Position numbers and translations under genes: made by a program. This document shows positions 22,731 to 34,185 of a stretch of DNA of 64,000 nucleotides, piece after piece. Positions within the stretch are counted from its first letter, which is position 1; every line of letters starts with the position of its first letter. Below the pieces are notes generated by a model. The model was not told where the DNA came from, did not search any database, and worked only from the letters and a program-made list of their open reading frames with translations. Source of the DNA: Cephalotrichum gorgonifer (taxonomy: Eukaryota > Ascomycota > Sordariomycetes > Microascales > Microascaceae); contig ONZQ02000001.1 in assembly GCA_900312665.1 (NCBI GenBank), positions 1,082,338-1,146,337 on the forward strand, written 5' to 3'.

Positions 22731-24634
22731 ATGCGGACTTCCACCCTAGCGCTGCTCTCGAGCATCGCTCTCACCTCCATAGCCTTCACCCCTAGCGGCG
22801 AGGTTGGAGACTTTAAACGGGCCATCGCCGACTCGGAGAACAACGCCCTCACCTCGCGTGGTTTTACCGTTAGTGATGCTGCGGCGAGTGTAATCACCAA
22901 AAGGCAAGAAGGGGGCGACCAGGGCCGAGGGGGCCGGGGAGGCCAAGAGCAGGCGTCGGACGCCGAGGGCAATGGAGGGCAGGAGGCAGACAATGCGGAG
23001 GCTGACGATGCGGAGACCGAGGGTGCCGACGCCCAGGGCGGCAACGGCAATGATAATGGCAACAACGGGAACGACAACCGCAATGGTAATAACGGAGGCC
23101 AGGAGGGAGGCCAGAACAGAGGCCAAAATGCAGGCCAGGATGCAGGCCAGAATGAAGGCGAGGCCGGAGGCCGGAATGGAGGAGAGGCTGGAGGCCGAAA
23201 TGGCGGCCAGGAAGAAGGCCAGGAAGAAGGTCAGAACGGAGGCCGGAATGGAAATGGTAACGGCAACGGAAACGGAGCTAATGCTGGAGGTGCCGCCGCT
23301 GGGGGTGCCGCCACCGCCGGTGATGCCACTGCCGGTGATGCCACTGCCGGTGGTGCCACTGCTGGGGCCGGCGCAGCGACGGGCGGAGCAACTGGTGGAG
23401 CCGCCGCCGGCGGAGCGGCCGCTAATTCTCCAGGAAGCTTCATCCCGCTCAGCGGTGACCAGCTCACCATTTCACCGACAAACATCAATGCCGCGCCAGC
23501 CCAACCAACACAGGCGGTTGGCGGTGTCGCGGGCGGAGTGGCTGGCGGAGTGGCGGCGGCACCCTCGGCGGCACCCTCGGTCGCGTCCCCGGCTGACGTC
23601 GTCATCCAGACCGCCTCAGCCGTGAACACTCCAGCTCTGTTGACCCCTATCGCTTCTGCCGCTCCCGTTATTGGGGCGGCGCCCTCCAGCGTACGTATCC
23701 CGCCGTACCCCCCCCCGCGAATTCAGTCAAGGCCCTCTGCTAACAAGAATTATAGGTTGCCGTAATTGGATCCTCGGCTGCGGCTCCCGTTCTCAGCGTC
23801 GGTGGTGAGGTCGCCCAGACCGGTGTCGCTGAAGTGCAGCCGGTCACCTCCGCAGCAGCGGTCTCCACCGCGGCGGCTATTGGAGGATTTACCCCAATCG
23901 GCGGTGTGGCTGCCGTCCCCAGTGTTTCTGCTAGCGACGCAGTCGGCCTCAGCTCCGTAGCCGACAGCGCCGCCGTGTCCGCGCCGGCCACCAGTGCCAT
24001 CGGCGGTGCTATCCCTGTCGACCCCGTTTCCTCCGCTGATCCCCTTACTTCCGCATCGGGCCTTGACTCCCTTGTTTCCGCCTCGGGCCTTGATTCCCTT
24101 GTTTCTGCCTCGGCCGCCGTCCCCCTTGTTTCCGCCTCGGCCGATCCTTTCGCCTCCGGCTCCGCTACCAACCCCCTTGTCTCCGCTTCAGGCATCGCCA
24201 GCGAGATCGACGAGGCAGTGGGATCCGCACCGATCGCGACCCCGGGAGGTGCCTTCCCATCCCTCGGCCCCGGAGCTCCGGGTGGCGCCTTCACTGGCGG
24301 CGAACTCACCGTGAGCCCCACCGTCTCGGATGGCGGCCTGGCCACCAACATCATCGGCTCGGCGACCGGAAGCGTCCCTGCCCCTGTTGTCCCCACTGGT
24401 GGTCTCAGCGGCAGCGCGAACCCCGTTGCCTCGGGCCTGCCGACCGGCGTCTCCGGTGCCAGCACTTTCGCCACGGGGATCATCACGAACAGCGACGCGT
24501 CCGTCACCGGGACCCAGACGGGCGGTGGTGCCGCGCAGGCCACGGGCGGCGTGCCTGCTGCCGCGTCGGGGAAGCTGTCGGGCAGGGGTGCCGTTATCGG
24601 GCTCGCTGTCTTCCTCGGGTTCTGGATGTTCTAA
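22731..24634 (+). CDS. Low-complexity secreted protein, probably GPI-anchored cell-wall protein
   Basis: Exons 22731-23690 and 23756-24634 (intron 65 nt, GTACGT, CTAAC branch, TATAG) encode 612 residues. Residues 1-18 are a signal peptide (MRTSTLALLSSIALTSIA). Dibasic sites at 29-30 and 57-58 (TKRQ) suit Kex2 processing. About 60-185 is Gly/Gln/Asn/Glu-rich with many NGGQ, GGRN and EEGQ repeats. About 185-260 is Gly/Ala/Thr-rich. About 260-590 is Ser/Ala/Val-rich with a tandem VSAS repeat. The last 20 residues are a hydrophobic tail after a small-residue stretch (AASGKLSGRG), as in GPI signals. Ser/Thr content suggests O-glycosylation. I recognise no catalytic domain; a structural or adhesin-like wall role is inferred. 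The start was chosen because it gives the signal peptide. Confidence 0.8.
24058..24138 (+). repeat. Three tandem 27-bp coding repeats
   Basis: Units at 24058-24084, 24085-24111 and 24112-24138 each encode a nine-residue block ending LVSAS. The first two are nearly identical; the third has a diverged first half. Whole-codon units suggest copy number can vary without frameshift in the surface protein. Confidence 0.8.
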
Positions 24635-25444
24635 GCCGCGTGGGCTTATTGTCACCAAGTGAGTAAGAAAGGGGGGGTACAAAATGTCACAGCGGAGTCT
24701 GGCATTTCAGGGCGGCGGGATGCGGTGGGACCTGCGGTCCACCGTTGTTGTGTCTCGTCTACTCGCGTATATATAATTCTGTTTTTGTACTTCAGGGAGC
24801 GAGGGGGTGGTTATATCCTCTCGTTTAATGTCCCACGAAATTGGTACGAGTATTTAGGATTGCTCAGGAATTAAGGGAAACAAAGTTTAGAAGCACCACT
24901 TATTGCGCTCCATTCTTCATTAGAAGTGACTCTGTTGTTAAGTGAAGTGATTCACATTCCGAACACTTTTATAGATTGGATGGAAATGATGGGTGTACTC
25001 TCTTGAATCATGATTCTCATTTCACTAGAAATCTAAAATACTTACATGAAAAACCCGAATGACCAAAAAAATGCGATTGGCCCGACCCAAGGGTCCCCCG
25101 TTTGTCCCAGATGCCCGCCCGCCGGCCACCTATCGCCCCGATATCGAAGAAGAAAATAGGATGAGCCAGACAGCCCAGAACGCCCCGTTGTCTTTTCTCT
25201 GAACGACACCCTCCCCGAGTCTGCCCACATGAAACCAAAAAAAAGTACCAAAATGCGGCCAAAAGTTCAATGTGATCACCGTCAGACATACTTCATTCTT
25301 CGCCAGCGTCGAAAGCAATGCAAGGTAGCCAAGTGAACCTCCCTTTCCCCGTTTTCACTGAGGTCGAGAGCAGGGATACAGTCATCTGTCCTTTTGTAAA
25401 AAAAGAAAGAAAAAAAAACAATATGTGCCAGTTGGGAATAAGGT
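24635..25444. other. Convergent intergenic region between the surface-protein and chitinase genes
   Basis: About 0.8 kb of 3' flanking sequence for two tail-to-tail genes, AT-richer than its neighbours, with short A runs (25400-25420). No gene seen. Confidence 0.55.
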
Positions 25445-27078
25445 TTAGGCCGTCGTGTTGCTACCGCTACCGTTCCGGATGTTGGCGAATCTGCTCTTCG
25501 GGTAGGCCAGGTTGTTCGGTGTCCCGTCCAGGATGTACATCGTGCTAGACATGGCGCCGACCAGGCTCTTCGGCCCCTTCTGGTCGCCGCTCGCCTCCCA
25601 GAACAGGGCCCCTCCCAGCTCGTTCTCGCGGATCCACTCCCCCTTCCTGCTGGTTGTCGAGACCGTGTCGTACGACACGAGCTCCCTCGTGCTCGGGTTG
25701 TACGAGTACGACGCATAGATGGAGTCTACCGCAGTCTCAGTGGATCCAGGCTGGGGTAGGTCCCTGTACAGCCACACGCCCGGCTCGATGGACCCCTTCC
25801 CCACGCCGTTGAAGGACTGCCCGATGCCGTCCGTGTTCATGAACGAGCGGCCGTAGAGCGGGAGCCCCATGACGATCTTGTCCGACGGGATCCCCCTGTC
25901 CAGGTACGCGTCGATCGCCTCCTCGGTGTTGAACTTGGTCGTGATCGGGTTCTCCTTGTCCCTGAACATCGCCGCCTGGTGGCCCGACGTCGTGTCCCAG
26001 CTGCCGGCGTAGTCGTACGCCATCAGGTGCCAGGCGTCCAGGAGCGGGTCCATCCCCTCTAGGTCCATGACGTCGTAGTGCTGCGCGCCCGCGGGCGACG
26101 CCACCGTGAGGGCGAAGTGGTAGCCGGGCGCCGTCTCGCGCGCGTACCGGTCCAGCTCGGCCCGGCACGCCTTTAGGAGCTGCACGAAGTCGTCCGCCTC
26201 CTGCGCGTTCTTGGGGTACTCCCAGTCGATGTCGAGCCCGTCGAAGCCGTAGTCGCCCATCAGCTTGACAGCGCTCGAGGCGAACTCCTGCCGGCCGGCC
26301 TCGGTGCGGGCGACGGGCGCGAACTTGTGGGACCAGGTCCAGCCGCCGATGGAGAGGAGGACCTTGAGGTGGCGGTTCTTCTGCTTGTGCAGGAAGAGCT
26401 GCTTCACGCAGCCGTAGGCGTTCACCTCGGTGTCTGCCCAGCTGTCGGTAGGGTAGTGCTTTTCATAGTCGGAGTAGGTATCCGAAGATACCCTAGAAAG
26501 AACAAAACCGTTAGCTTTCAACGCTTGTCTCAGGGGAGGGGGGGGGGGGGGTACCCTCTCCCCGTCCCATTAGTATTCCCCGTCATGTTTCTACTTACAC
26601 CGTGCCAGCGCCTTCTACAATGTTTGCAAAGGCGAAGAGGACGTGGGTGACTCGGTCAACCGGGAGCTCCTGCGGCTGGAAATTCGCCCCGTAGATGCCC
26701 CTATTGGATTCCCATGTTAGTGCTGATCGAGTTTGAGAAGAGCCCCGGTCAGGAGAGAACGCACCAGTTTGTGAAGTACAGAACATTTCTGTACGTGTCT
26801 GGGATGTGGAATCCAGGCCCCCACTTCCCACCACCTGTCTGTGCGGATTCTGTCTGATTCTTGACGGGAGTGCTATTGCCTGGGGCAGCTGGTAGCCTGG
26901 AGCCGTCAAAGTAAACAGGTTCCGTCTGAATACGAACCGAGTCGTCGCGCGGGTTCAAGGATGCTGCTCTACTGTGGTGGCCACGGTGCGCGGGGGTTGT
27001 TTCGGTATCAAAGGTGCTCCTCGGGGCCCCCAGGACACCCGGGGCCAGTAGCAAGGTGGCTAGTTGTGAGGTCCTCAT
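25445..27078 (-). CDS. Secreted GH18 chitinase (ech42/class V, subgroup A type)
   Basis: Exons 26765-27078, 26599-26700 and 25445-26492 encode 487 residues. Donors are GTGCGT and GTAAGT; both acceptors are canonical. Residues 1-17 form a signal peptide (ends GVLG). A pro-like, charged segment (about 18-92) follows, then the GH18 barrel from YFTNWGIYG. The catalytic DxxDxDxE motif is DGLDIDWE with Glu230 as acid; SIGGWTWS and MAYDYAGSWD are further barrel signatures. Strong similarity to Trichoderma-type endochitinase 42 across the whole catalytic domain. The family hydrolyses beta-1,4 chitin, acting in wall remodelling or in use of fungal and insect chitin. No chitin-binding module is present. 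The N-terminal extension is longer than in ech42. Intron 2 carries a poly-C run (transcript sense). Confidence 0.95.
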
Positions 27079-29282
27079 GGTAGCCAAAGTGAATGTGATG
27101 TCCAAGAACAGGAGTGTCTTCCCCCCCCCCCACGGAGAGCGCAAAGGGACCGCTTTCCCTTTATAGAACTGCCCTCAGATGAAGCGCGTTCCTATAGAAA
27201 CAGAAGCGGGTCTCTATCCCTAGACAGCTGAGACTGAGACAGGCTGGTCTCTCCGAGTGAACAGGTGATGATTGGGGGTCTCGTCCTCTAACTGACTCTA
27301 AAACACCAGGGTCCGTCTAACAGCTCACGCGTCAAATGAGAGTGAAGAATCGAAGGTGGTTGAAAAAGGAGTGTGGGCAGTTAGTGCCGAGGGCCGGGGT
27401 CAGGGGGCCGGGGGCAGGCTGGGATATCCAAAGGAAGGTCGGGGCGGCGAGCTGGAGATCTGTCTACGTCCGCTAGAAAGTGAAAAAGGGTCGAAAGCCC
27501 TGTTGCTCCTGGTCGGAGGCCACGCCATGCTTAAGAACGCCCAGGGATGAATGAATGAATGAATAAATGAATGAGTGAAATAATTAAGTGAAGAATCCCT
27601 CTCCCGGATGGAGCGGGATTGGTCCATCCTCCCCGGCTCCGGCTCATTCACCGTCGTATGTGCCGATCCTGGATAGAAGAGAGCTGGATTGGGTATCTCG
27701 AGTCATTAGGAATAGTGAAGCTACGGACCCGTTTATCCAGATTTGTTTTACGACTAATAAGACGAATATTGACTCGAATCCTCCCCCCACCCTCTCAGAG
27801 TAATTAAGGTCCCCGGAAGCCGCGTTCTGAACCGAATTGTCGATCTCCCCTCCTGACTCCTGACTTGTTATACTCATAAGCCTTCCGCTCACCCGCCAGC
27901 TCCCCTCCCCGCTCTCTTGACGTCAGCCATTGCTTTTTTCTCGAGACCGTTCGTACTTATAAGACAACGTGATCAAAAAAGAGAGCTGCTATGTTTCCTT
28001 CCATGCGTCAAGGGTCAACGGGGGTCAAGGGTTCAGGAATCAGGCCCCCCTGGGATAATATTACGAGTAAGTTGGGGTAAGCGTTACTCCGCTCCAGACC
28101 GGGAGAAATGCCATCTTGGCAACGGACGCGAATCCCCCGATATGGACCGCAATTCTTTTTTCTCTCCTTTAGACAGCGGGTCAGATGCAGGTCCCCATGG
28201 CCTCCCCGCCGCGGCAGCGATGGACGGAACCTGCATTTAGATTGCCCCCTCGGTTAGTAGTAGTGGAGCTGGGGTCAATGCGAAGGTGCCGAATCCATCC
28301 CCCGGCACATAGGCGCTTCGCCTAGTAAGTAAGCTATCGTTACCGCCATTGCGTGGCGCCATCGGCAGCAGCGGGCTGGTGAGGTCTACTAGATTCAAAA
28401 TTAGCGCCGCCGGTCGTTTCCAGCCACTTTTTTGGGCTTCTCAGGAGCATGAAGAATCGTGCGCCGATAGAGGGGGCAGGAGCGAAGAGATCGGAGTGGG
28501 ACGGACGAATAATCCCGCCGGATGTATTGCAGATATTAGATTTGCAATATAACCGCAAAGCAGAAAGCAATGCACATATATCCCCAAGCTAACTAATATC
28601 CACCATTCCAGGTACGCCCTCGGGAAAGGACGAATATAGAAACCACACCGCCAGAACACCATCACACTTCTGAGAAAGAAAGAGGTTCAATGGCCCCTGA
28701 GTACCCTGTAGGGATGAGGAATCACGGTGGTTCCCAAGACAAGACGACTGAAACCACGAGGACCGACGGGAAGAGTACGTCATAATAAACAAGGGGCGGC
28801 GGGATGGCCGAACCTACTAATACAAAATATTTTCTCGGTCGTTGCTTTTTCTACTCACCATTGCTTCGAGACTTTTTAGTCGTGGCAGAGACCACTCACA
28901 CGCCCCCTCTCCTAATGTTACACGGGCCCCCCGATGCCCCACGGGCGAGAGGCCGGTCAAGTGGGGCCGAACCGGCCCGTCCGTGTGGGGCCCTCAAATC
29001 CGGGCGGGAGCCACACTAAGAATCTGGGTCAATACGTTGTTTAGTAGGTCACATCTAGTAAGGACGAGAGATGCAAATCTTAAAAGGCTAGGATGGTAAG
29101 GGTCTTTTCATTTTTTTTTTAGTACACCATATACTATTTCCGATTCCGATTCATTCTGTATCCACCCCCTCCCGGGACTCCCTGATCCCTGCTCGTACAC
29201 CTATGTAGCCAATCTCTTGCCAGGGGGCAGTGAACATTCGGGCTTTTCGGAGACCCTTCCGTGACTTCGGATCCCGCCCGAT
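27079..29282. other. 2.2 kb intergenic region upstream of the chitinase gene
   Basis: Apart from the chitinase promoter I see no gene. It includes a GAAT-type microsatellite (27547-27575) and a T run near 29110. Frames present are short and lack domain features. Confidence 0.55.
27159..27165 (-). promoter_or_regulatory. TATA box upstream of the chitinase gene
   Basis: TATAAAG on the minus strand about 81-87 bp before the chitinase ATG, a normal fungal TATA distance allowing for a short leader. Position and sequence only. Confidence 0.5.
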
Positions 29283-29837
29283 TCACATCCCCTCCGCAAT
29301 CCACTTATCATTCTCCCCCACCTTCCCGCCACCAACAATAACCTTGACCTCGTCCGCCGGCCCCCGCTCGAATACCCCCATGGCAGCCGGCAGCAGCGCG
29401 TGCACGACCATCGCCGCCCCCGCCGCCCACCACACCTGCCCGCTCACCCCGGCAATCCTCCCGCCCATCCCCTCCTCATACAGCCCCAGCCCCAGCCCCA
29501 TCTCCGCGACGACCAGCATCCCGCACGCCACCGCCCCGACCGCGAGCCTGAACCCCCTCGAGCGCGGCACGCTGCAGATCCCCAGCATCGCCCGCGCGCA
29601 AGCGGCTGTGAGGAGCACGTGGAGCCCCACGAGCACCAGCCCCGTGTGCTGGGGAGACGGCGACGGGCCCGCTGTAGAGGCGAGCGGGCTGTGGAGGACC
29701 AGGAGGTAGGAGGCGAGGCCCGTCGCGAGGGTGAGGAGGAAGTAGACTAGCGCCGTGCGGAGGACGAAGTAGATCAGCGCCACATCCCAGAGGATCTCGA
29801 GGACGGACTCGGGTGATTCGAAGAGTGTGTGTGGCAT
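29283..29837 (-). CDS. Small integral membrane protein, about four TM helices
   Basis: A single-exon frame of 184 residues starting MPHTLFESPESVLEIL. Hydrophobic segments lie at about 12-48, 62-85, 94-120 and 132-152, consistent with four helices. The C terminus (ERGPADEVKVIVGGGK) is soluble. High-GC third positions match neighbouring genes. The reading frame continues upstream only through non-ATG codons, so the ATG at 29837 is the start. No family is recognised; similar-sized proteins in ascomycete genomes are annotated only as hypothetical membrane proteins. Confidence 0.68.
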   Translation of the reverse strand: MPHTLFESPESVLEILWDVALIYFVLRTALVYFLLTLATGLASYLLVLHSPLASTAGPSPSPQHTGLVLVGLHVLLTAACARAMLGICSVPRSRGFRLAVGAVACGMLVVAEMGLGLGLYEEGMGGRIAGVSGQVWWAAGAAMVVHALLPAAMGVFERGPADEVKVIVGGGKVGENDKWIAEGM

Positions 29838-30407
29838 CGTCGGTAACAGTATATTTGATGTCGTGATTGTTTTCCGCCCCAAAAATGACTTGGGTGAAGC
29901 TTCTCAATAATACTCGTCGTTTGTATTGTAAGTTGAGATCACTGAGTTTCGGGTATGAATATTGCGCATGTGTATGCTTGGTAAAAGCTAGAAAGGCCTC
30001 AGTCAAAGCGAAAGGGCGGAATTCTATATATTTATAGCCTCTTGACACAAGTAAACGCCAACGCTCATTTTTATAAACATGTGATGTTTGCATAGCGGAG
30101 GTTGGCGACACTCTACAAAAATGGTGTGACACGGTGGGATGATATGGTCACGGTTCACGGTGTGGACGGACAGTGGCCCGTCCCGGCCCGGCCCGCCCTT
30201 CTCCAGAAACTTCAGAACTTTCTGGCCCTCCCGTGCCGATTCTACGATTTATTTATTTTGGAGGACGAGGCCAAAACTTGAAATGCAACATCGCAATGCG
30301 ACGCTGCGCGAGAGTATTATAATCTACTTCATTCTCACAAAGCGCTATCTAAGCAGCTGATATGCCAACAGCGATTTAAACCTCTATACACCGGACCGGC
30401 GACCACT
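29838..30407. other. Intergenic, promoter of the four-TM gene and 3' flank of RNA1
   Basis: 570 bp, AT-rich in its left part; no gene seen. Confidence 0.55.
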
Positions 30408-31748
30408 CTAAACCTTGGTCTTAGCCAGCTCCTCCGCGAGCTTCTCGACCTCCTTGTCCTTGACCTGCACTGTAGGCTCCTCCTGCGCTTCCTCCGCCTC
30501 CTTGACGAGCCTCTCCGCGAGCGTCTCTACCTCCTCCTCCTCCTCTTCCTCCTCTTCCTCTTCCGATTCGTCGTCGAGCTCGTCTAGCTCATCCAGGCCC
30601 CAGTCGTCCTCATCGACGACGTCCCCTCCGAACTTCTCCTTGCGTTCCTCCAGGGCCTCCTGGAGCTGGGGGATGGACGGGTCCTCCTCGGCGAACTTGT
30701 TCCCGTTGAGCTCCAATCTCTTCAGTCCCGGCAGCGACTCCTCCAGGATGTCGGCGATGTTCTTGACGGCCACGGCCGTGATGTCGTTGTACTGCATCCG
30801 CAGGGTCTCCAGCTTCTTGTTCTGGCCCTTCCCGAGCGCCTGCGAGACGATGATCCCGCCCTTGCCCGTCAGGTAGCAGTCGCTCACACCGAGCTCCTGC
30901 AGCTCCGGCCAGCCCTGCAGGGCGGCTGCGAGCGCCTTCGCGCCCCTGAGGGTGAAGGTGTTGTCCTGGATGTTGAAGACCTGGAGGCCGGCCGCCTTAT
31001 TTAGCCCCTCGGTGAGGAGGTGCGTGATGCCCTCCGGCCGGATCCCGTTCTGCACCATCTTCACCAGCTTGACCTTGTTGTGCAGGCTGAACGCCTTGGC
31101 CCAGGCGGTCATGGACCCGTTCTCGAGGCGGTTGCGCCCGCAGATGACCGTCTCCAGGTCGGGCACCTCCTGGCCCGCCGCGCGGGCCTCCTCCTTCTTC
31201 TTGTGGAGGTTCGACAGGGAGTCGGCGACGAGGATGCCGCAGTGGGGGCCGAGGCCGTTGTTGTTGAGGAAGAGGTGTTGGAGGGGCACGTGCGATGAGA
31301 GGAACTCGACGAGAGGGGCGTGGGTGTTGATGCCGAAGGCGTTATCGCTCAGGTCCATGGTGTGGAGCTTCGGTAGGTTGAGGATGGAGCTGAGGAGGAG
31401 CTGGAGGGCCTCGGGGATCTCGCTGAGGAGGCGCCCGGTGAAGATGTCTGCAAAGTTGGCGATCTACATCATAGAGCTGTTAGCTATCGGAGGCAGCCTT
31501 AGGAGGGCGGGACGGGAGACGGAAGGGGGACGTGGGGGGGTTGTAAGACATACCTGCAGGTTCTTCTTCGTCGACAGGACCTCGCCAAGGAGCTTACAGG
31601 CCCCGATACCGAGAGTGTTACCGAGGAACCTGACCTCCTCGACGTCGTCCATCTCGCGCAGTTCCTTGATATGGGGCTCCAAGTCTTCGGCGCTGGTCAT
31701 CTTGAGCCCCTTCCCCTCGAGGGAAAAGACCTTGGTGGAGGCGGCCAT
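30408..31748 (-). CDS. RNA1: Ran GTPase-activating protein (RanGAP/Rna1)
   Basis: Exons 31554-31748 and 30408-31463 (90-nt intron, GTATGT donor, GCTAAC branch, TGTAG acceptor) encode 416 residues. Eleven or so leucine-rich repeats of the RanGAP type fill about 1-350; conserved blocks include RFLGNTLGIGA, MDLSDNAFG and LFLNNNGLGP. The tail from about 350 is strongly acidic (runs of Glu) followed by a mixed-charge helix, as in yeast Rna1. Known role: activates GTP hydrolysis by Ran in the cytosol, keeping the RanGTP gradient for nuclear transport. It is divergent from the C2H2 gene across a 623-bp promoter. Confidence 0.96.
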
Positions 31749-32371
31749 TTCGGGCGGTGTGCTTTCGCAAAGGCGGTTTGGCGGGTAAAATTCTGGTGGG
31801 CGTATCTATAAGCGGATACTCTTGACGGATACCTGCAGAGGATCGGAGAATGATATGCGGAGGGGTGTTGGTCGGGTTTGCGACTGGAAATGTTGGCGGG
31901 GTTGCGAAGGTAAACAAATCTCTCCGAGGAATTTAGGTGGGGTTTTGCCCCTCAGCTCCAGCGTTGGTCCCAGCACGTCGCCACCTAAAGGCGACCAAGG
32001 AGCTGCCGGGTGTTGACAGGCGTCGCCAAGAACTTATCACGTGATGAATAATAGTGAGCTAGATGCTAAGCTCGCGTACTGATCGATTGCTGAGATGGAT
32101 TGTCGCGATTCTATTGATGGGCCGAAACATTAAAGTGTCTTAAAATCCGCAAGCAACCTTTCCCACACAAAGTTACAGGGCCACCCCATTACCCACCTGC
32201 CTCCCACGAACACGCACCACTAAGCATCGCTTTACTCTCGACACGGCCAACACCACATCAACTTTAGCGGCAAACCGATTGCGATAGCCACCACTAGGTG
32301 CTCGCGATCCCACCTTTCACGACAGACAGGCTCAGATCCCGAGATTTTGACAACCGTCAAATCTATCCACA
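31749..32371. promoter_or_regulatory. Bidirectional promoter between RNA1 and the C2H2 gene
   Basis: Head-to-head spacing of 623 bp. It holds the 10-bp palindrome ATCACGTGAT at 32036-32045 with a central CACGTG E-box, known in fungi as a bHLH (Cbf1/USF-type) site. No open frame of interest. Confidence 0.6.
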
Positions 32372-33594
32372 ATGGCGCCGAAAAGGTCACAAGGAAGGAA
32401 ATCATCACCACACGAGGATGAATATCCCGACTCGCCCCTATCGTCGGTAGACTCATCCGAGCCGCCCTCGGACGACGAAGCCGCCGACGACGCCGACGAG
32501 ACGGAATCCCGGCCATCAAAGCGGCAAAAGTTCACGCCCGGAGCGACGCCCGCGACGGTCGCGGCGCCCGAGGCAGAGGCGGACGAGCCGCCGGAGCTAG
32601 ACGGCATGTCGGACGTCTCCGAGGATACGGACGGCGACGTGCCCAACTCGCCGGCCAACGCCCGGTACGAGGAGGAGGACTTCCAGGAGCAGGTGTCGGC
32701 GTGCGCGTGGGACGGGTGCGACGCGGGGGACATGGCGAATATGGACAACCTCGTCGAGCACATACACAACGAGCACATCGAGAGCCGCCAGAAGAAGTAC
32801 ACGTGCGAGTGGATCGGCTGCTCGCGGAAGAGTATGGCCCACGCCAGCGGCTACGCGCTCAAGGCGCACATGCGGAGCCACACGCGGGAGAAGCCGTTCT
32901 ACTGTTACCTTCCAGGTAGGTATACCAATTTTTCCGTCCCCATAATCCTGCGTCCCGCCAGTGCGACGGAATGAGGAAGAAGCAAAGGCTAACTGAGAGG
33001 TTTGTGTGCGTTGCAGAATGCGACAGGGCATTCACTAGGTCGGACGCGCTCGCCAAGCACATGCGCACCGTCCACGAGACCGAAGCCCTCCGGCCCTCCG
33101 ACCCCGTACCCAAGTCTCACCAGGGCGCTGGGCCCAGCAGCAAGTCGTCGAAGCTCAAGATCATCATCAAGACGCCCCAGTCGCACGCGACGGGCCAGGA
33201 CGACTCGGTCGACGAGGGCGGCGACGGGAACGACAGCGAGAAGGAGCACTTCACGCCGCTCAGCGAGGACCAGTTCACGGAGAAGGAGCTGGGCTACTCG
33301 CTGCAGGAGCTGCACAAGCGGTGCCGGATCCAGGTCAGGCTCTCGGAGAACGAGAACGAGAGGCTCATGGCCGAGATCAAGGAGCTGAGCGAGGCGTACA
33401 AGGAGGAGTGGCTGGAGAAGGAGTCGCTCCTGTCGCAGGTCATACAGAGCGAGATGGACTGGCACGAGAGGCGGGCGGCCGTCGCGTCCGGGGCGGTCAA
33501 TATCAAGCTCACCGCTCCCGTAGGGGCTGGTGCGGACGAAAAGGCGAAGGTTAATGGCCATGCCAACGGGGATGCCCTGGCCGCGGCTGAGTAG
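32372..33594 (+). CDS. C2H2 zinc-finger protein, possibly INO80-complex subunit 1 (Iec1)-like
   Basis: Exons 32372-32915 and 33017-33594 (101-nt intron, GTAGGT donor, GTTGCAG acceptor) encode 373 residues. The N terminus is acidic and Ser-rich (about 1-105). Three C2H2-type fingers follow: CAWDGC...HIHNEH, CEWIGC...HMRSH and CYLPEC...HMRTVH; the intron splits the last one, and the linker TREKPFYC joins fingers two and three. From about 230 a charged helical region (about 270-340) likely forms a coiled coil. The atypical first finger and ECDRAFTRSDALAKHMRTVHE resemble S. pombe Iec1 of the INO80 remodeller; that assignment is tentative. Nuclear. Confidence 0.85.
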
Positions 33595-34185
33595 AAACGC
33601 CCGGCACAGGACCCTATTAGGAGCACGGGTATCCTTGGGAAGGGTTAACTGGTGAGAGGCCATCGCGGAGGTCAGGGTAGAGATCTGGCGCGATCGCACA
33701 ACTCGGGGTGGACGAGATATCGTGCAGATAGTGGCCGTGCGAAGGAGGATACCACGGCCGCGGTGGAGGAGAGACCCCGGGTACAGAATCCATAACCGTA
33801 TCGTCCTACCCGGTGGTTTGGGTGAGCGTCTTGTGCACCATGGATTTCCGACTTTCCGACGGACGGTATGCCTGAAGCCAATGGGCCCTCCGAGCCGGAA
33901 GCTAGAGTTGGCGACTACTCTTGATATTTGTAGCATTACTATTGGATTTTTGGGATGGAGTTTTCGCAGCGAAGGGTACTTGTTTCTCTTTTTTCTTCTC
34001 CGTCTCTAATACCGCAAAGAAAGATATCTTTTTATCCTCCCCAGCCCAATACTATTATTCTAGAATCATCCCAACCACATCTATTCTTCAACCCCCCCAA
34101 CCCCCCCCCCCTTTTTTTCCTCATTACCATTCAAGTTACCAAGCATCGCAAAACATAACGTGCTCACTTCCAACCCAAGCCCCCC
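33595..34185. other. Convergent intergenic region
   Basis: 3' flanks of the C2H2 gene and of the multi-TM gene. Contains C/T-rich runs (34085-34120). No gene seen. Confidence 0.55.

Noticed and set aside
23740..24543. 267-codon minus-strand frame antisense to the surface-protein gene
   Set aside because: Low-complexity shadow of the Ser/Ala repeats on the coding strand.
22719..24640. Possible biosynthetic or defence gene cluster around the surface protein and chitinase
   Set aside because: Neighbouring genes are housekeeping or wall genes; no synthase, transporter plus regulator set, or NLR-like gene is linked.
27547..27580. GAATGAAT run considered as a possible CRISPR or element end
   Set aside because: Plain tetranucleotide microsatellite with no spacers or inverted ends; CRISPR is not expected in a fungal nucleus.
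32989..33936. 315-codon minus-strand frame over the C2H2 gene
   Set aside because: Antisense shadow; the zinc fingers and clean splice sites are on the plus strand.
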